Of a DNA stretch of 64,000 bases, positions 30,086 to 39,212 are shown piece after piece. Numbering within the stretch: the first letter of the stretch is position 1; every line of letters begins with the position of its first letter. Position numbers and translations under genes: made by a program. Source of the stretch: Campylobacter concisus (lineage in GTDB: Bacteria > Campylobacterota > Campylobacteria > Campylobacterales > Campylobacteraceae); NCBI RefSeq assembly GCF_003048615.2, contig NZ_CP049263.1:1240001-1304000 (forward strand), written 5' to 3'. Under the pieces are notes generated by a model. That model saw only the letters and a program-made list of their open reading frames with translations, did no database searches and had not been told where the DNA came from.

Positions 30086-32584
30086 ATGCTAGCTGATAAA
30101 AGTGCCAAAAATAGCGATAATTATTCAAAGATCAAAGAGAAATTTCTTGATTTTAAGGCAAATTTGCCAAAACATTTTCAAAAAAATCAAGGTAGAAATT
30201 TCACAAATTTCTTAGCCAAAGAGTATGATGATTTTATAAAATCTTATTTAAATGAAACTATGCGAGAATTTTTTGATGAGTTTGTGCCACAAAATGACAG
30301 CTTTGCTTTTAGCGTTCTAGCCACTGGCAAATACGCTCAAACGCTGCTTAGCGCAAATAGCGAGCTTGAAATTTTACTAGTTTATAAAAATTTAAAGGGC
30401 TATAATATAAAAAATTTCTTAAAAGAATTTTCTGAAATTTTAGATAGCTCTGGCATGAAATTTGTGATAAAAATTGCTGAAGTGGATGAAATTTTTATAA
30501 ATTTCAAAGATGACCTTAAATTTAAAAGCGAAACCTCGCAAGTTCGCTATATTTGTGGCTCAAAAAGCCTCTACCGCTTAGTAAAAAGCGAGATCATAAA
30601 GATAAAAGAATTTAATAAAAAAGCCTTTTTAAACTACCATTTAAAGGCATTTTTGCCATTTTCTAGCATAAGCTACTTGGCACAAGAGCCAAATTTAAAA
30701 AGTGGCTTTGGCGGGATCGATGAAATTTACCGCTTAAACTGCATACTAAACTGCCTTGATAGCGACGTTTCAGTTAGATCACAAGCTCTTAAAGTGATGA
30801 ATGAAAAAGAGATTGCGAGTTTTAATCTAAATGTGGATTTTTTACTAAGCTTGCTAAGTGCTTTAAATTTGACCCAAAACACCGATACTTTCAGCGCTTC
30901 AAGTGTCGAGATCACGACAAATTTCATGCAGACAAAGTCCAAAAAACTTCAAGACAACGAGAGCGTCATCAGCCAAAAGATGCTAAGCTCGATGAATAAC
31001 GTAGCCATTTATTCAAGATTTATCGCAGCTTCGCTTTGCAGGCCATTTTTCAAAAGCGAGCTAAGCTTCGAGCAGAGAAAATTTGCTAGGCTAAAAAATG
31101 GATTTTATGAGATAAATGGCGTCATCTACGTGCCACTTCACAAAAAGCCAGCGCTCATCGAGCATCTCATAAATGAGCTTTTAGAGCTAAAAGATGTGGA
31201 TTATAAATTTGATATAAGCGCGATCTTTTATATCAAGCGAGCCATCATCACAAAAGATGGCTTAGAGCGCGCTATCAGCGAGTTTAAGAAGATATTTTTA
31301 AGAGAAAATTCCTACGCCATTTTAAAATCCTTGCTCGATGCGCAGATGATACAAATTTTGATAAAACCGATGGAGCACATCTCCCAGCTAGCAGAATATG
31401 ACGGCTATCACGAATTTACGGTTGATGAGCATAGTATCTTAAGTGTCAAATTTCTTGAAAACATAAAAGATAAATTTATAAAAAATCTCTATGCTGAGCT
31501 TTGCTTAGAGGGCAAAACGATGCTAAAGATCGTGACACTTATGCACGATGTTGGTAAAGGACTTGGCGGCAAAGATCACGCAAACATCGGTGCAAACATA
31601 TTTAGAGCCTATGCGAACAAGCTAAATTTAAGCCAAAAAGCTATCAACATCGGCGTCGTCTTGATAAAATATCACACCCTAATGAGCAACGTCTCAAACA
31701 GAGAGGATATCTACTCACAGCGCGTCATCTTCGCCTTCATCTCAAAGCTAGGCGACAAGCAGGTTTTAAAGCTACTTTACATCCTTAGCTACTGCGTGAT
31801 AAACGCCACAAATGAGAGGCTTTATAACGCCTACACAGCAAAGCTTTTAAGAGAGCTTTATGAAATTTCTCTTAGCGCATTTAGCGATGAAAATTTACTT
31901 GATGAGGCGACAAGGCGGGTAAAAAAAGAGCAGTCTATAAAACGAAATAGCGAGTTTTTGGCGCTTGAGCCAAAGCTTCAAGAGAAAATTTTTAAGATCA
32001 CATCAAATTTGGTCTTTACAAAATATAGCGCGAGCGAGATCATAAATTTAAGCAAAGTGGCTGATAGCTTAAACGAAACCGAAATTTTCATAAACAATAC
32101 TAAAAATTTAAGCATTCAAATTTATACAAACAAGAGCCTAAATTTAAGCGCCCTGCTCTATGAATTTGCCAAATTTGACCTTGCATATATGGAGATATTT
32201 GAGCTTTTTGAGAAGAAATTTTATATCAGGCTTGACTTTAACCAAAATGTAAAAAATCATGAGCTCGAAAACACTAAAATTTTAGCCCTAAAATCCCTAA
32301 ATAGCGAGGTTTTAAGAGAGCCTTTGAAACCAAATATTAACAAAGATGAGATAAACTTCGAGCTAAATCACTCAAAAGATTACGCCAAACTTAGCATCAA
32401 CGCAAAAGATCAGCGCGGGCTAATGGCTTATGTGATGAGTGTTTTTGACAGGCTTCATTTTCAAGTCACGAGTGCTAGAATTCAGACGGTTAAAAATAGA
32501 ACGAGAAATCTCTTTTTGATCGAGAAAAACGAGCGACTTGAGAGTAAAGGCGAAGAGATATTAAATTTATTAATAAGCGAGTAA
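30086..32584 (+). CDS. GlnD-like HD/ACT protein with altered nucleotidyltransferase motif
   Basis: The 832-aa protein has the GlnD domain order. An N-terminal nucleotidyltransferase-like domain (about 60-220) is followed by GGIDEIYRL, a helical domain, an HD phosphohydrolase domain (VTLMHDVGKGLGGKDHANIGA near residue 485) and two C-terminal ACT regions (ISINAKDQRGLMAYVMSVFDR near residue 772). In GlnD the transferase site reads G-x-x-x-R...S-D-I-D. Here it is ATGKYAQTLLSANSELEIL, so both aspartates are Glu (93, 95). The HD site is intact. It may therefore lack uridylyltransferase activity. No glnB lies in the window. The equivalent C. jejuni gene is Cj1367c. Confidence 0.85.
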   Translation: MLADKSAKNSDNYSKIKEKFLDFKANLPKHFQKNQGRNFTNFLAKEYDDFIKSYLNETMREFFDEFVPQNDSFAFSVLATGKYAQTLLSANSELEILLVYKNLKGYNIKNFLKEFSEILDSSGMKFVIKIAEVDEIFINFKDDLKFKSETSQVRYICGSKSLYRLVKSEIIKIKEFNKKAFLNYHLKAFLPFSSISYLAQEPNLKSGFGGIDEIYRLNCILNCLDSDVSVRSQALKVMNEKEIASFNLNVDFLLSLLSALNLTQNTDTFSASSVEITTNFMQTKSKKLQDNESVISQKMLSSMNNVAIYSRFIAASLCRPFFKSELSFEQRKFARLKNGFYEINGVIYVPLHKKPALIEHLINELLELKDVDYKFDISAIFYIKRAIITKDGLERAISEFKKIFLRENSYAILKSLLDAQMIQILIKPMEHISQLAEYDGYHEFTVDEHSILSVKFLENIKDKFIKNLYAELCLEGKTMLKIVTLMHDVGKGLGGKDHANIGANIFRAYANKLNLSQKAINIGVVLIKYHTLMSNVSNREDIYSQRVIFAFISKLGDKQVLKLLYILSYCVINATNERLYNAYTAKLLRELYEISLSAFSDENLLDEATRRVKKEQSIKRNSEFLALEPKLQEKIFKITSNLVFTKYSASEIINLSKVADSLNETEIFINNTKNLSIQIYTNKSLNLSALLYEFAKFDLAYMEIFELFEKKFYIRLDFNQNVKNHELENTKILALKSLNSEVLREPLKPNINKDEINFELNHSKDYAKLSINAKDQRGLMAYVMSVFDRLHFQVTSARIQTVKNRTRNLFLIEKNERLESKGEEILNLLISE

Positions 32585-32587
32585 AAC

Positions 32588-34399
32588 ATGTGTGGAATCG
32601 TAGGATACATCGGAGATAAAGAGAAAAAAGAGGTCATTTTAAGCGGGCTAAAAGAGCTTGAGTATCGCGGATACGACAGCGCTGGCATGGCTGTGATGAG
32701 TGATGGCAAGATCGACTTTTTCAAAGCTGTTGGCAAGCTTGAAAATTTAGCCCTAAAGACAAAGGACTTTACATCAGAGGGCTTTGGCGTGGCGATAGGT
32801 CACACACGCTGGGCAACTCACGGCAAACCAACTGAGATCAATGCTCACCCGCACCTTGGAGAACACTCATTTGTCGTTCACAACGGCATCATCGAAAACT
32901 ACAAAGAGCTTAAAGATGAGCTTGAGGCAAAAGGCGTGAAATTTGTCAGCCAAACCGACACCGAAGTGATCGTGCACCTTTTTGAAGAAATTTTAAAAGA
33001 GAAAAAAGACCCTTTTAAGGCTTATGAGGCGACTATCGCAAAGCTAAGAGGCGCTTATGCGACGCTGCTTATCACCAAAACTGCACCTGATAAGATATTT
33101 TTCGCAAAAGATGCCGCTCCTATGGCGATAGGCAAAAGCGACAAAAAAGAGCTATATTTTGCCTCATCAGATGCCCCACTTATTGGCAACGCAGCCGAAG
33201 TGGCCTACTTAGATGATAACAACTACGGCTACGTGAGCTTAGATGAAATAGCTGTTTTTAAACACGGCAAAAAGGCTAGCATAACATTTAACGCACTGCC
33301 AAAAGATAAGAGCTATGCCCAAAAAGAGGGTTATACATTTTTTATGGAGAAAGAAATTTACGAGCAAGGTGCAGTCGTATCTGAAACCATCATGGGCAGA
33401 GTTAAAAACCACAAAGTCACCCTTGAAAATTTAGACGACGAATACCTAAAAGGCATCGATGATGTTGTGCTTTGCGCGTGCGGTACGAGCTACCATGCAG
33501 CACTAACTGCAAGCTATCTTTTTGAAAGGCTTGCCAAAGTTAGAACAAAGGTCGAAGTGGCAAGCGAATTTAGATATAGAAAGCCTTATCTAAACAAAAA
33601 CTCGCTCTTCATCGTCATCTCGCAAAGTGGCGAGACAGCTGACACTCTTGAAGCACTTAGGATAGCAAAAGAGGCTGGGCTAAGGACACTTGCGATTTGC
33701 AACGTCGATAACTCATCTATCGTTAGACTAGCTGATAATACGCTTCTAACTCGCGCTGGCATCGAAAAAGGTGTGGCAAGCACAAAGGCCTTTGCTACGC
33801 AGATCATCGTGCTTTGGATGCTTGTACTTCAAATGGCATCAGCAAAGGGATCTATCAGTAAAAAGGAGCTTGATCACGAGATCAAAACGCTTCTTCACAT
33901 CCCGCAAATTTTAAATATAGATAACTCTTTGCAAGAGAAGCTTCACCGCCTAAGCAAGCACTATTTGCACGGTCATGGCTTCTTCTTTATCGGTAGAGAT
34001 ATCTTCTATCCGCTGGCACTTGAAGGTGCGTTAAAACTTAAAGAAATTTCATATCTTCACGCCGAGGGTTATCCATCAGGCGAGATGAAGCACGGCCCTA
34101 TCGCACTTGCAGATGAGAAGCTATTTACGATCGCTTTAATGCCTCAAAACTTACTATATGAAAAGACAAAGAGTAACGTCGAAGAGCTCGCTGCAAGAGA
34201 TGCATATATCCTAGCGATAAGCCCACTTGAGTTTGAACTAAGCGATGACTACGTAAAAACAAGCGTTCAAGATCACTATATGAGCGAATTTTTCGAGATG
34301 ATGCTTGTGCTTCAGCTACTTGCACTTGAAATTTCCGTTAGACTTGGCAACAACGTCGATATGCCAAGAAACCTCGCAAAAAGCGTAACTGTCGAATAA
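32588..34399 (+). CDS. glmS: Glutamine-fructose-6-phosphate aminotransferase
   Basis: GlmS makes glucosamine-6-phosphate, the first step toward UDP-GlcNAc, and so feeds GlmU at the start of the window. The N-terminal Cys2 (MCGIVGYIG) is the glutaminase nucleophile, with GHTRWATHGKP and HNGIIEN following. Two SIS sugar isomerase domains follow (CGTSYHA and SQSGETADT near residues 296 and 340). The C-terminus ends LAKSVTVE. At 603 aa it is full length. It starts 3 bases after the GlnD-like gene. No glmS ribozyme is expected or seen. Confidence 0.97.
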   Translation: MCGIVGYIGDKEKKEVILSGLKELEYRGYDSAGMAVMSDGKIDFFKAVGKLENLALKTKDFTSEGFGVAIGHTRWATHGKPTEINAHPHLGEHSFVVHNGIIENYKELKDELEAKGVKFVSQTDTEVIVHLFEEILKEKKDPFKAYEATIAKLRGAYATLLITKTAPDKIFFAKDAAPMAIGKSDKKELYFASSDAPLIGNAAEVAYLDDNNYGYVSLDEIAVFKHGKKASITFNALPKDKSYAQKEGYTFFMEKEIYEQGAVVSETIMGRVKNHKVTLENLDDEYLKGIDDVVLCACGTSYHAALTASYLFERLAKVRTKVEVASEFRYRKPYLNKNSLFIVISQSGETADTLEALRIAKEAGLRTLAICNVDNSSIVRLADNTLLTRAGIEKGVASTKAFATQIIVLWMLVLQMASAKGSISKKELDHEIKTLLHIPQILNIDNSLQEKLHRLSKHYLHGHGFFFIGRDIFYPLALEGALKLKEISYLHAEGYPSGEMKHGPIALADEKLFTIALMPQNLLYEKTKSNVEELAARDAYILAISPLEFELSDDYVKTSVQDHYMSEFFEMMLVLQLLALEISVRLGNNVDMPRNLAKSVTVE

Positions 34400-34487
34400 T
34401 TTATGTGGCTGGCATCTTGCTGGCCGCTTAAATTTTACTTTTATATTTTTCTTTTAAAATTTAAGTTTTCACAAAATATTATTTTCT

Positions 34488-34493
34488 TATAAT
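34488..34493 (+). promoter_or_regulatory. Candidate -10 box for the CsgG-like gene
   Basis: TATAAT lies 35 bp before the ATG at 34528, in the AT-rich gap after glmS. An AAAGGA ribosome-binding site follows. Confidence 0.5.
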
Positions 34494-34527
34494 ATTTGCA
34501 CTTCTAATTACATTAAAAAGGATCTTC

Positions 34528-35322
34528 ATGAAAAAGAGATTTTTAGCATCTAAGGTCTTTAGCAGCATTGCCGCTCTTTGTTTATTTGCTGGATGCGCTA
34601 GCAGCAATAGCGGTGTAACTGGTGCCGCAGCAGGAGATACATCCAAAAATGCCAACACGAAAATCGAGCGTTGCAGCCAAACACTAGGAACATTATCTTT
34701 TTATGAGGATCAAAGTAGCTCATGGTACTCATATCTAACTAGAGATTATCAGCTTGGCTCAACCGTGCCGGTGCTAAGGATCTTAGCTCAGCAAACTGGC
34801 TGCTTCGTCATCGTAGAGCGTGGCAGAAGTATGGATAATATGATGCAAGAGCGCGCACTTGAAGCTAGTGGCGAGCTAAGAAAAGGCTCTAAATTTCACA
34901 AAGGTCAAGTCGTAGCGGCTGATTATACCATGCAGCCAGAGATCACATTTAGCAAAGAGGATACTGGCGGTATCAGCGGACTTGTAGGCGCTGTCTTTGG
35001 CAACGTTGCTGGCAAGGTAAGCGGAGGCTTTTCAAAGAGCGAAACACAAACATCTTTGCTTCTCATAGACAACCGCTCAGGCGTACAGATCGCTGGTGCA
35101 GTCGGCAGTGATAGCAACTTTGACTTCTTTGGCATGGGGTCAAATTCATTTTCACGTGTGAGCGCTGGACTTGGTGGCTACACAAAGACACCAGAGGGCA
35201 GGATGATTGTAAATGCCTTTATGGATGCGATGAACCAACTTATAGTCGCGCTAAAAGACTATAAAGTCCAAAATGTAAAAGGCGGTCTTGGCAAAGGCGG
35301 AAATATAAAAATAGGAGACTAA
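34528..35322 (+). CDS. CsgG-like outer-membrane lipoprotein
   Basis: A 22-residue signal ends in a lipobox (LFAGC, lipidated Cys23). The mature part, about 240 aa, resembles CsgG/HfaB. VPVLRILAQQTGCFVIVERGRSMDNMMQERAL corresponds to the 'LERxGLxNLLxER' helix of CsgG, then comes AADYTMQPEITF and a glycine-rich stretch (GGISGLVGAVFGNVAGKVSGG) at the place of the pore strands. CsgG forms a secretion pore for curli subunits. No curlin (CsgA/B) or CsgE/F is visible. It is co-transcribed with the next small gene, one base after its stop. Confidence 0.78.
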   Translation: MKKRFLASKVFSSIAALCLFAGCASSNSGVTGAAAGDTSKNANTKIERCSQTLGTLSFYEDQSSSWYSYLTRDYQLGSTVPVLRILAQQTGCFVIVERGRSMDNMMQERALEASGELRKGSKFHKGQVVAADYTMQPEITFSKEDTGGISGLVGAVFGNVAGKVSGGFSKSETQTSLLLIDNRSGVQIAGAVGSDSNFDFFGMGSNSFSRVSAGLGGYTKTPEGRMIVNAFMDAMNQLIVALKDYKVQNVKGGLGKGGNIKIGD

Positions 35323-35323
35323 G

Positions 35324-35749
35324 ATGAAATTTATAGCCATTTTGTTTTGTACATTTACGATGTTGCTAGCTGTAAACTATACTAAAAAGATAGAGATCGG
35401 GCTTTGCAAACTTATAAACGAAAGAGAAATGGCTAAATTTTATGGCGACACGAGAAACTACGACGCCCTTAGTAAAAAGATAGACGGATATAAATTTCGT
35501 TTTGGATTGAAAGATTTTGATGAGGATAGCTGCCGCATGAGTGGCTACTATCCTATTGATCCAAACTATGCGCCATATCCGCCTAACTACCGCCCATACT
35601 ATCAAAATGAGTACGAAAGATTTGATAGATTTCAGCGTGGTTACCGTGGAGGCTACTATAACGATGACGACTACGACGATGGTTTTGAGCGTGGATATAG
35701 ACGTGGCTACAATGACGCTAGAAGAGAGTATAGAAGACCTTATAGATAG
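35324..35749 (+). CDS. Secreted Tyr/Arg/Asp-rich protein, unknown function
   Basis: A signal peptide (MKFIAILFCTFTMLLAV) precedes a 125-aa mature part. Its second half is low complexity: PNYAPYPPNYRPYYQNEYERFDRFQ, then GYRGGYYNDDDYDDGFERGYRRGYNDARREYRRPYR with repeated G-Y-R motifs. I recognise no family. Because it lies one base after the CsgG-like gene it may be a partner or a substrate of that protein, but nothing in the sequence proves this. Confidence 0.75.
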   Translation: MKFIAILFCTFTMLLAVNYTKKIEIGLCKLINEREMAKFYGDTRNYDALSKKIDGYKFRFGLKDFDEDSCRMSGYYPIDPNYAPYPPNYRPYYQNEYERFDRFQRGYRGGYYNDDDYDDGFERGYRRGYNDARREYRRPYR

Positions 35750-35780
35750 GCACAAAAGCCGTAATCTTTAAAGAAATTTG

Positions 35781-36547
35781 ATGCAAAACCTGTGGATATG
35801 GCAACATCCTAACTACCCAAATTTTTCTTTCGATAAAAGTGCAATAGATACCCTTGCAAATAAGCTAAAGCAAAATCACGAAATTTTAAAAGAGATAATA
35901 AGCAAGACCAGCAGAAACGATCTTCTAAAGGTGCAAATTAACGCCCTAGAAGATGAGATCTTTTACTCATCTCTTATAGAGGGCGAGAGGCTAAAAAGAT
36001 CAAGCATTCGCTCATCGGCAAAAAAGAGACTAGATGAAAATTTTGACTGGCTAGCCGACACTCATGCGACTAGACACAGTGATAATCTAGTCTCGCTAAT
36101 GCTTGAAGCAAATTTAAACAAAGCTTATATGAACTTCGAGCGGTTACATGGCTGGCACAATGCCTTGTTTGAATATAGCCATAGCAAAACTTACAAGATA
36201 AAACGAGCTAAATTTAGAGATGATGAGATGAGCGTCGTCTCAGGTCCTTCAAAAATGTGCAAATCCACTACGAAGCCTTGCCAGCAGAATGCATAGGGGA
36301 TGAGATGAGAAATTTTTTAGGTTTTATCAATAAAAGCTCCGAAAACGCCTATGTAAAAAGTGCCTTGACGCACCTTTGGTTTGCGATCATCCATCCTTAT
36401 GAGGGCGGCAAAGATTATTATGAAATTTTAAAGCAGACGACAAAGCTTGAAAATAATTTAAACTTTGACTTCACAGCGTGGATAAAGTGGCATTTAGAAG
36501 CGGTAAATAGCGCCATAAAACAAGCTATAAGATCATTAAAAAGATAA
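35781..36547 (+). pseudogene. fic-family gene, frameshifted and lacking the catalytic core
   Basis: The N-terminus (MQNLWIWQHPNYPNFSFD) is the DUF4172-type start of two-domain Fic proteins, and SSLIEGERL is an inhibitory-type (S/T)xxxE(G/N) helix. After VVSGP (36243) the frame shifts by one base. Restoring one base near 36247 gives SGPFKNVQIHYEALPAE, the normal continuation. Then LTHLWFAIIHPYE should lead to the D/E-G-N-G-R core. Instead it reads HPYEGGKDYYEILKQTT, so roughly 40-60 residues were deleted after 36403. Fic proteins AMPylate targets; without the P-loop-like GNGR this one cannot. Confidence 0.85.
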
Positions 36548-36557
36548 AATTTCTATC

Positions 36558-36585
36558 AAATTTAAGAGCCAAAGCCCTTAAATTT
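36558..36585. terminator. Convergent terminator between fic remnant and DJ-1/PfpI gene
   Basis: AAATTTAAG/CTTAAATTT with an inner GC/GC around CAAA and one mismatch overlaps the end of the minus-strand gene. Both flanks are AT-rich, so it could work in both directions. Confidence 0.5.
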
Positions 36586-37072
36586 TATCTTTACTTAGGA
36601 TTTTTGTGAGCTGCTCTTTGATCTCATCATCAAATTCGCTAACACTTATCACACCCCTGCTCTCGCACATCTTAGCGTCATTTACCTCGCAGTAGCCACT
36701 CAGCGCGTTTTTGTATCCGCCCCTTATGCAGGCCTCTCTATCTTCTAAAAATCCAGCCCCGCCAAGGATGAGCACGCCAAGGTCAAAGCCGATCTTAAAT
36801 TTCGCACTCGCTGAGCTTTTTATCCAGCTTAAAAATATCTCGTCATATCTTAGACCAAGCGCTCCAACGCCATCTGGCACGACCAAGATATCCACGCCGT
36901 AAAGGCTCTCAGCGTAAATTTCAGGATGAAGCCTGACGCCAAATTCATCGACTATCTCAGGCTTTAGGGCGTAGGTTTTGATGTTAAAACCTTCAAATTT
37001 ATGCAAAAAATCATAAATTTTGGCAAAGCTTAACAAATTTATCTTGTCAAACATCAAAATGCCAACTTTCAT
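36578..37072 (-). CDS. DJ-1/PfpI-superfamily protein lacking the nucleophilic cysteine
   Basis: The 164-aa protein has the DJ-1/PfpI fold pattern: VGILMFDKINLLSFAKIYDFLH, then DILVVPDGVGALGL near residue 61, and a nucleophile-elbow region KIGFDLGVLILGGAGFLEDREA near residues 93-114. In active members this elbow reads C-T-G/C-x-G; here Asp97 replaces the Cys. It is thus probably not a typical hydrolase or glyoxalase, and could be a binding protein. It follows dapD downstream on the minus strand. Confidence 0.75.
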   Translation of the reverse strand: MKVGILMFDKINLLSFAKIYDFLHKFEGFNIKTYALKPEIVDEFGVRLHPEIYAESLYGVDILVVPDGVGALGLRYDEIFLSWIKSSASAKFKIGFDLGVLILGGAGFLEDREACIRGGYKNALSGYCEVNDAKMCESRGVISVSEFDDEIKEQLTKILSKDKI

Positions 37073-37083
37073 GCTAGCTCCTT

Positions 37084-38283
37084 TTAATGAAGTGCCTCAT
37101 TTAGCTTGATCGCCCTTTTGCTCGCACTTGCAGTGATCTGACCTGTTTGGCTATTTTGTCTAAAATGAAGCCCGTTTAGCCCGCCAAGCTCAAGCGCCTT
37201 GTAAATTTCAGCTTCAAATTTAAACTCTGGATTTAGCTTAGCCAGCTTTTCGCGCTCGCTGGCTGAGATATAGACCTTTGTTCCTTCAAGTACCGCTATG
37301 CCAGCATCCACGATGCAGTTATCGCCAAGTGGCACGCCTGTGACTGAGTTTGCGCCAAGCAAGCAGTGTTTGCCGATGCTTACAGGGTTGCCGTTTGTGC
37401 CGCTTAGCACGCCAAGTATGCTAGCTCCGCCACCTACGTCGCTGCCCTCGCCCACGACGACAGAGCTGCTAACCCTGCCTTCAACCATCACGCCACCAGT
37501 CGTGCCTGCGTTAAAGTTGATATAAGCAGCCCCTGGCATGACGACTGTGCCAGGATGCACAGCAGCGCCCATGCGGACTTTAGCAGCGTCTAAAATTCTC
37601 GTGTTATCAGCTGGGATGATGTGACTTAAAAATCTTGGGAATTTATCCACGCTCACGATCGCTGGATACTCGCCAAACATCTTTAGAGAAATTTCATTTT
37701 CTCTTAGCCACTCAAGCTCGATCGGGATGTTTTGGCTAGTCCAAGCGACATTTGGTAGCACTCCAAAGGCTCCATCAAGCACGATCGTCCTAGGTGCGAC
37801 CTTGCCAAGTGAGATCAAGTAGAGCTTGAGATAGACAGCTTCTACGCTAAGTGGCTTTGCGTCATCAAATAAAAATACAAGCTTAAATTTATTCTCGTTT
37901 AGCTCAAGATCGTCATCAAATGCCATCTTCACAGCGTGTAAATTCTCCACGTTTTTGTGTGATTTTATATCTTTTTCAAAGATACTAAAGAGCTTGCTAG
38001 CCTTTTTTGCTACCTTTGGCGTGAGATCAGTGACAAACTCGTGAGCGCCAAAATCAACCTCAACATCGCACTTTTGCAAGGCGTAGATAAAAGCAGCTGC
38101 GCTTAAAAAGCTCTCTTTATAATTTACAACGGCGTAACTTGCCTGCAAAATTTTGTCGCTATTTTTTTGTCCGCGATCGACTCTTGCGATGCCAAAAGCA
38201 ACTGGATCTTTGTAGCCATCTTTTTTTCTAAATTCTTCAAAAAATTCCTTAAATTCGTTTGCGTCTTTAAACTCTTTAGACAT
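37084..38283 (-). CDS. dapD: Tetrahydrodipicolinate N-succinyltransferase, long form
   Basis: DapD succinylates tetrahydrodipicolinate in lysine and diaminopimelate synthesis. The 399-aa length is the epsilonproteobacterial/actinobacterial type, longer than the 274-aa E. coli enzyme. The C-terminal left-handed helix shows VRMGAAVHPGTVVMPGAAYINFNAGT, GVMVEGRVSSSVVVGEGSDVGGGASILG and GKHCLLGANSVTG. In C. jejuni (Cj1605c) it adjoins mrp; here yagU and others are inserted between them. Confidence 0.94.
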   Translation of the reverse strand: MSKEFKDANEFKEFFEEFRKKDGYKDPVAFGIARVDRGQKNSDKILQASYAVVNYKESFLSAAAFIYALQKCDVEVDFGAHEFVTDLTPKVAKKASKLFSIFEKDIKSHKNVENLHAVKMAFDDDLELNENKFKLVFLFDDAKPLSVEAVYLKLYLISLGKVAPRTIVLDGAFGVLPNVAWTSQNIPIELEWLRENEISLKMFGEYPAIVSVDKFPRFLSHIIPADNTRILDAAKVRMGAAVHPGTVVMPGAAYINFNAGTTGGVMVEGRVSSSVVVGEGSDVGGGASILGVLSGTNGNPVSIGKHCLLGANSVTGVPLGDNCIVDAGIAVLEGTKVYISASEREKLAKLNPEFKFEAEIYKALELGGLNGLHFRQNSQTGQITASASKRAIKLNEALH

Positions 38284-38377
38284 CTATTCTCCTTTAAATT
38301 TTTTCTTAGTCTAGCCAAAAATGGCTAAAAATTTTATGATTTTAAAGCATTTGAGCTTTGATAAATTTATAAATTAT

Positions 38378-38396
38378 AATAATGATTAACCTTATC
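38378..38396 (+). promoter_or_regulatory. Candidate Fur box upstream of yagU-like gene
   Basis: AATAATGATTAACCTTATC matches the 19-bp classical Fur consensus GATAATGATAATCATTATC at 15 positions. It lies 47 bp before the ATG at 38443, where it could also cover the divergent dapD promoter region. Iron control is inferred only. Confidence 0.4.
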
Positions 38397-38442
38397 ATAA
38401 AGAAAATAGAAAAAAATGCCTCAAATTTTACAAGGAGACAAA

Positions 38443-39039
38443 ATGTCAAATTTAGCTACCAAACCAAAATTTGCTCTAGCTGCGTTGATCGGCCTCGTCG
38501 CTGGCGTAGTTTCAGCTTTTGTCAAATGGGGTGCAGAAGTGCCACTTCCGCCAAGAAGCCCTATGGATATGTTTAACGCTGCTTGCGGACCAGAAAGTGC
38601 CATCAGAGCGGCTGATGCGATCGACTGCTCGAGAAATTTTCTAAATCCACCTTATGTGTTCTTAAGAGATTATGTCGGTATCGCCGATCCAAACGCCACT
38701 ATCTACGAGTTTGCAGGGCATGCATTTAACTACGTGATGCTAACGCACATTATCTTCTCAGTCGTCTTTGCCGTTGGCTACTGCGTCGTGGCTGAAAAAT
38801 TTCCAAAGATCACGATGTGGCAAGGCGTGATGGCTGGTATCTTAGCAACTATTGCAGTTCACGGCATCTCACTGCCGCTTCTTGGCCTCACTCCGCCACT
38901 TTGGACACTTCCTTGGTATGAGTATGTCTCTGAGTTTGTGGGTCACATGGTCTGGTTTTGGTCGATAGAGATCATCCGCCACGACCTAAGAGCTAGGATC
39001 ACAAAAGAAAAAGATCCGAGCGACTGCTGCAACGCATAG
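38443..39039 (+). CDS. yagU: YagU-family inner membrane protein (DUF1440)
   Basis: The 198-aa protein has four hydrophobic segments: residues 9-28, 95-118, 125-150 and 165-180. It follows E. coli Yag[46 protein letters not shown] and [18 protein letters not shown]. YagU has been linked to acid resistance in E. coli, but its mechanism is unknown. The ATG at 38443 follows a good AAGGAG, so an upstream ATG at 38416 is unlikely. The C-terminus is Cys-rich (DCCNA). It stands alone between dapD and a hypothetical gene. Confidence 0.88.
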   Translation: MSNLATKPKFALAALIGLVAGVVSAFVKWGAEVPLPPRSPMDMFNAACGPESAIRAADAIDCSRNFLNPPYVFLRDYVGIADPNATIYEFAGHAFNYVMLTHIIFSVVFAVGYCVVAEKFPKITMWQGVMAGILATIAVHGISLPLLGLTPPLWTLPWYEYVSEFVGHMVWFWSIEIIRHDLRARITKEKDPSDCCNA

Positions 39040-39212
39040 CTTATAAATTTGCTGTTTTGGGCGCAAAACCTAAGACAGCAAAATTTAATAATTTAAAAAA
39101 CCCTAGCGCCTCTTGATCGCAGCCAATACCTAAAAACAAAATTTTCATCATTTTTTGCAAAGCTTGAAAATCTTAACTAGCTTTTAATGCATAAATTTAA
39201 AAATTTAAGCGT

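Noticed and set aside
35366-35755. Minus-strand frame opposite the Tyr/Arg-rich gene
   Set aside because: It is a mirror of the low-complexity codons. The plus-strand frame has a signal peptide, and it starts one base after the CsgG-like gene.
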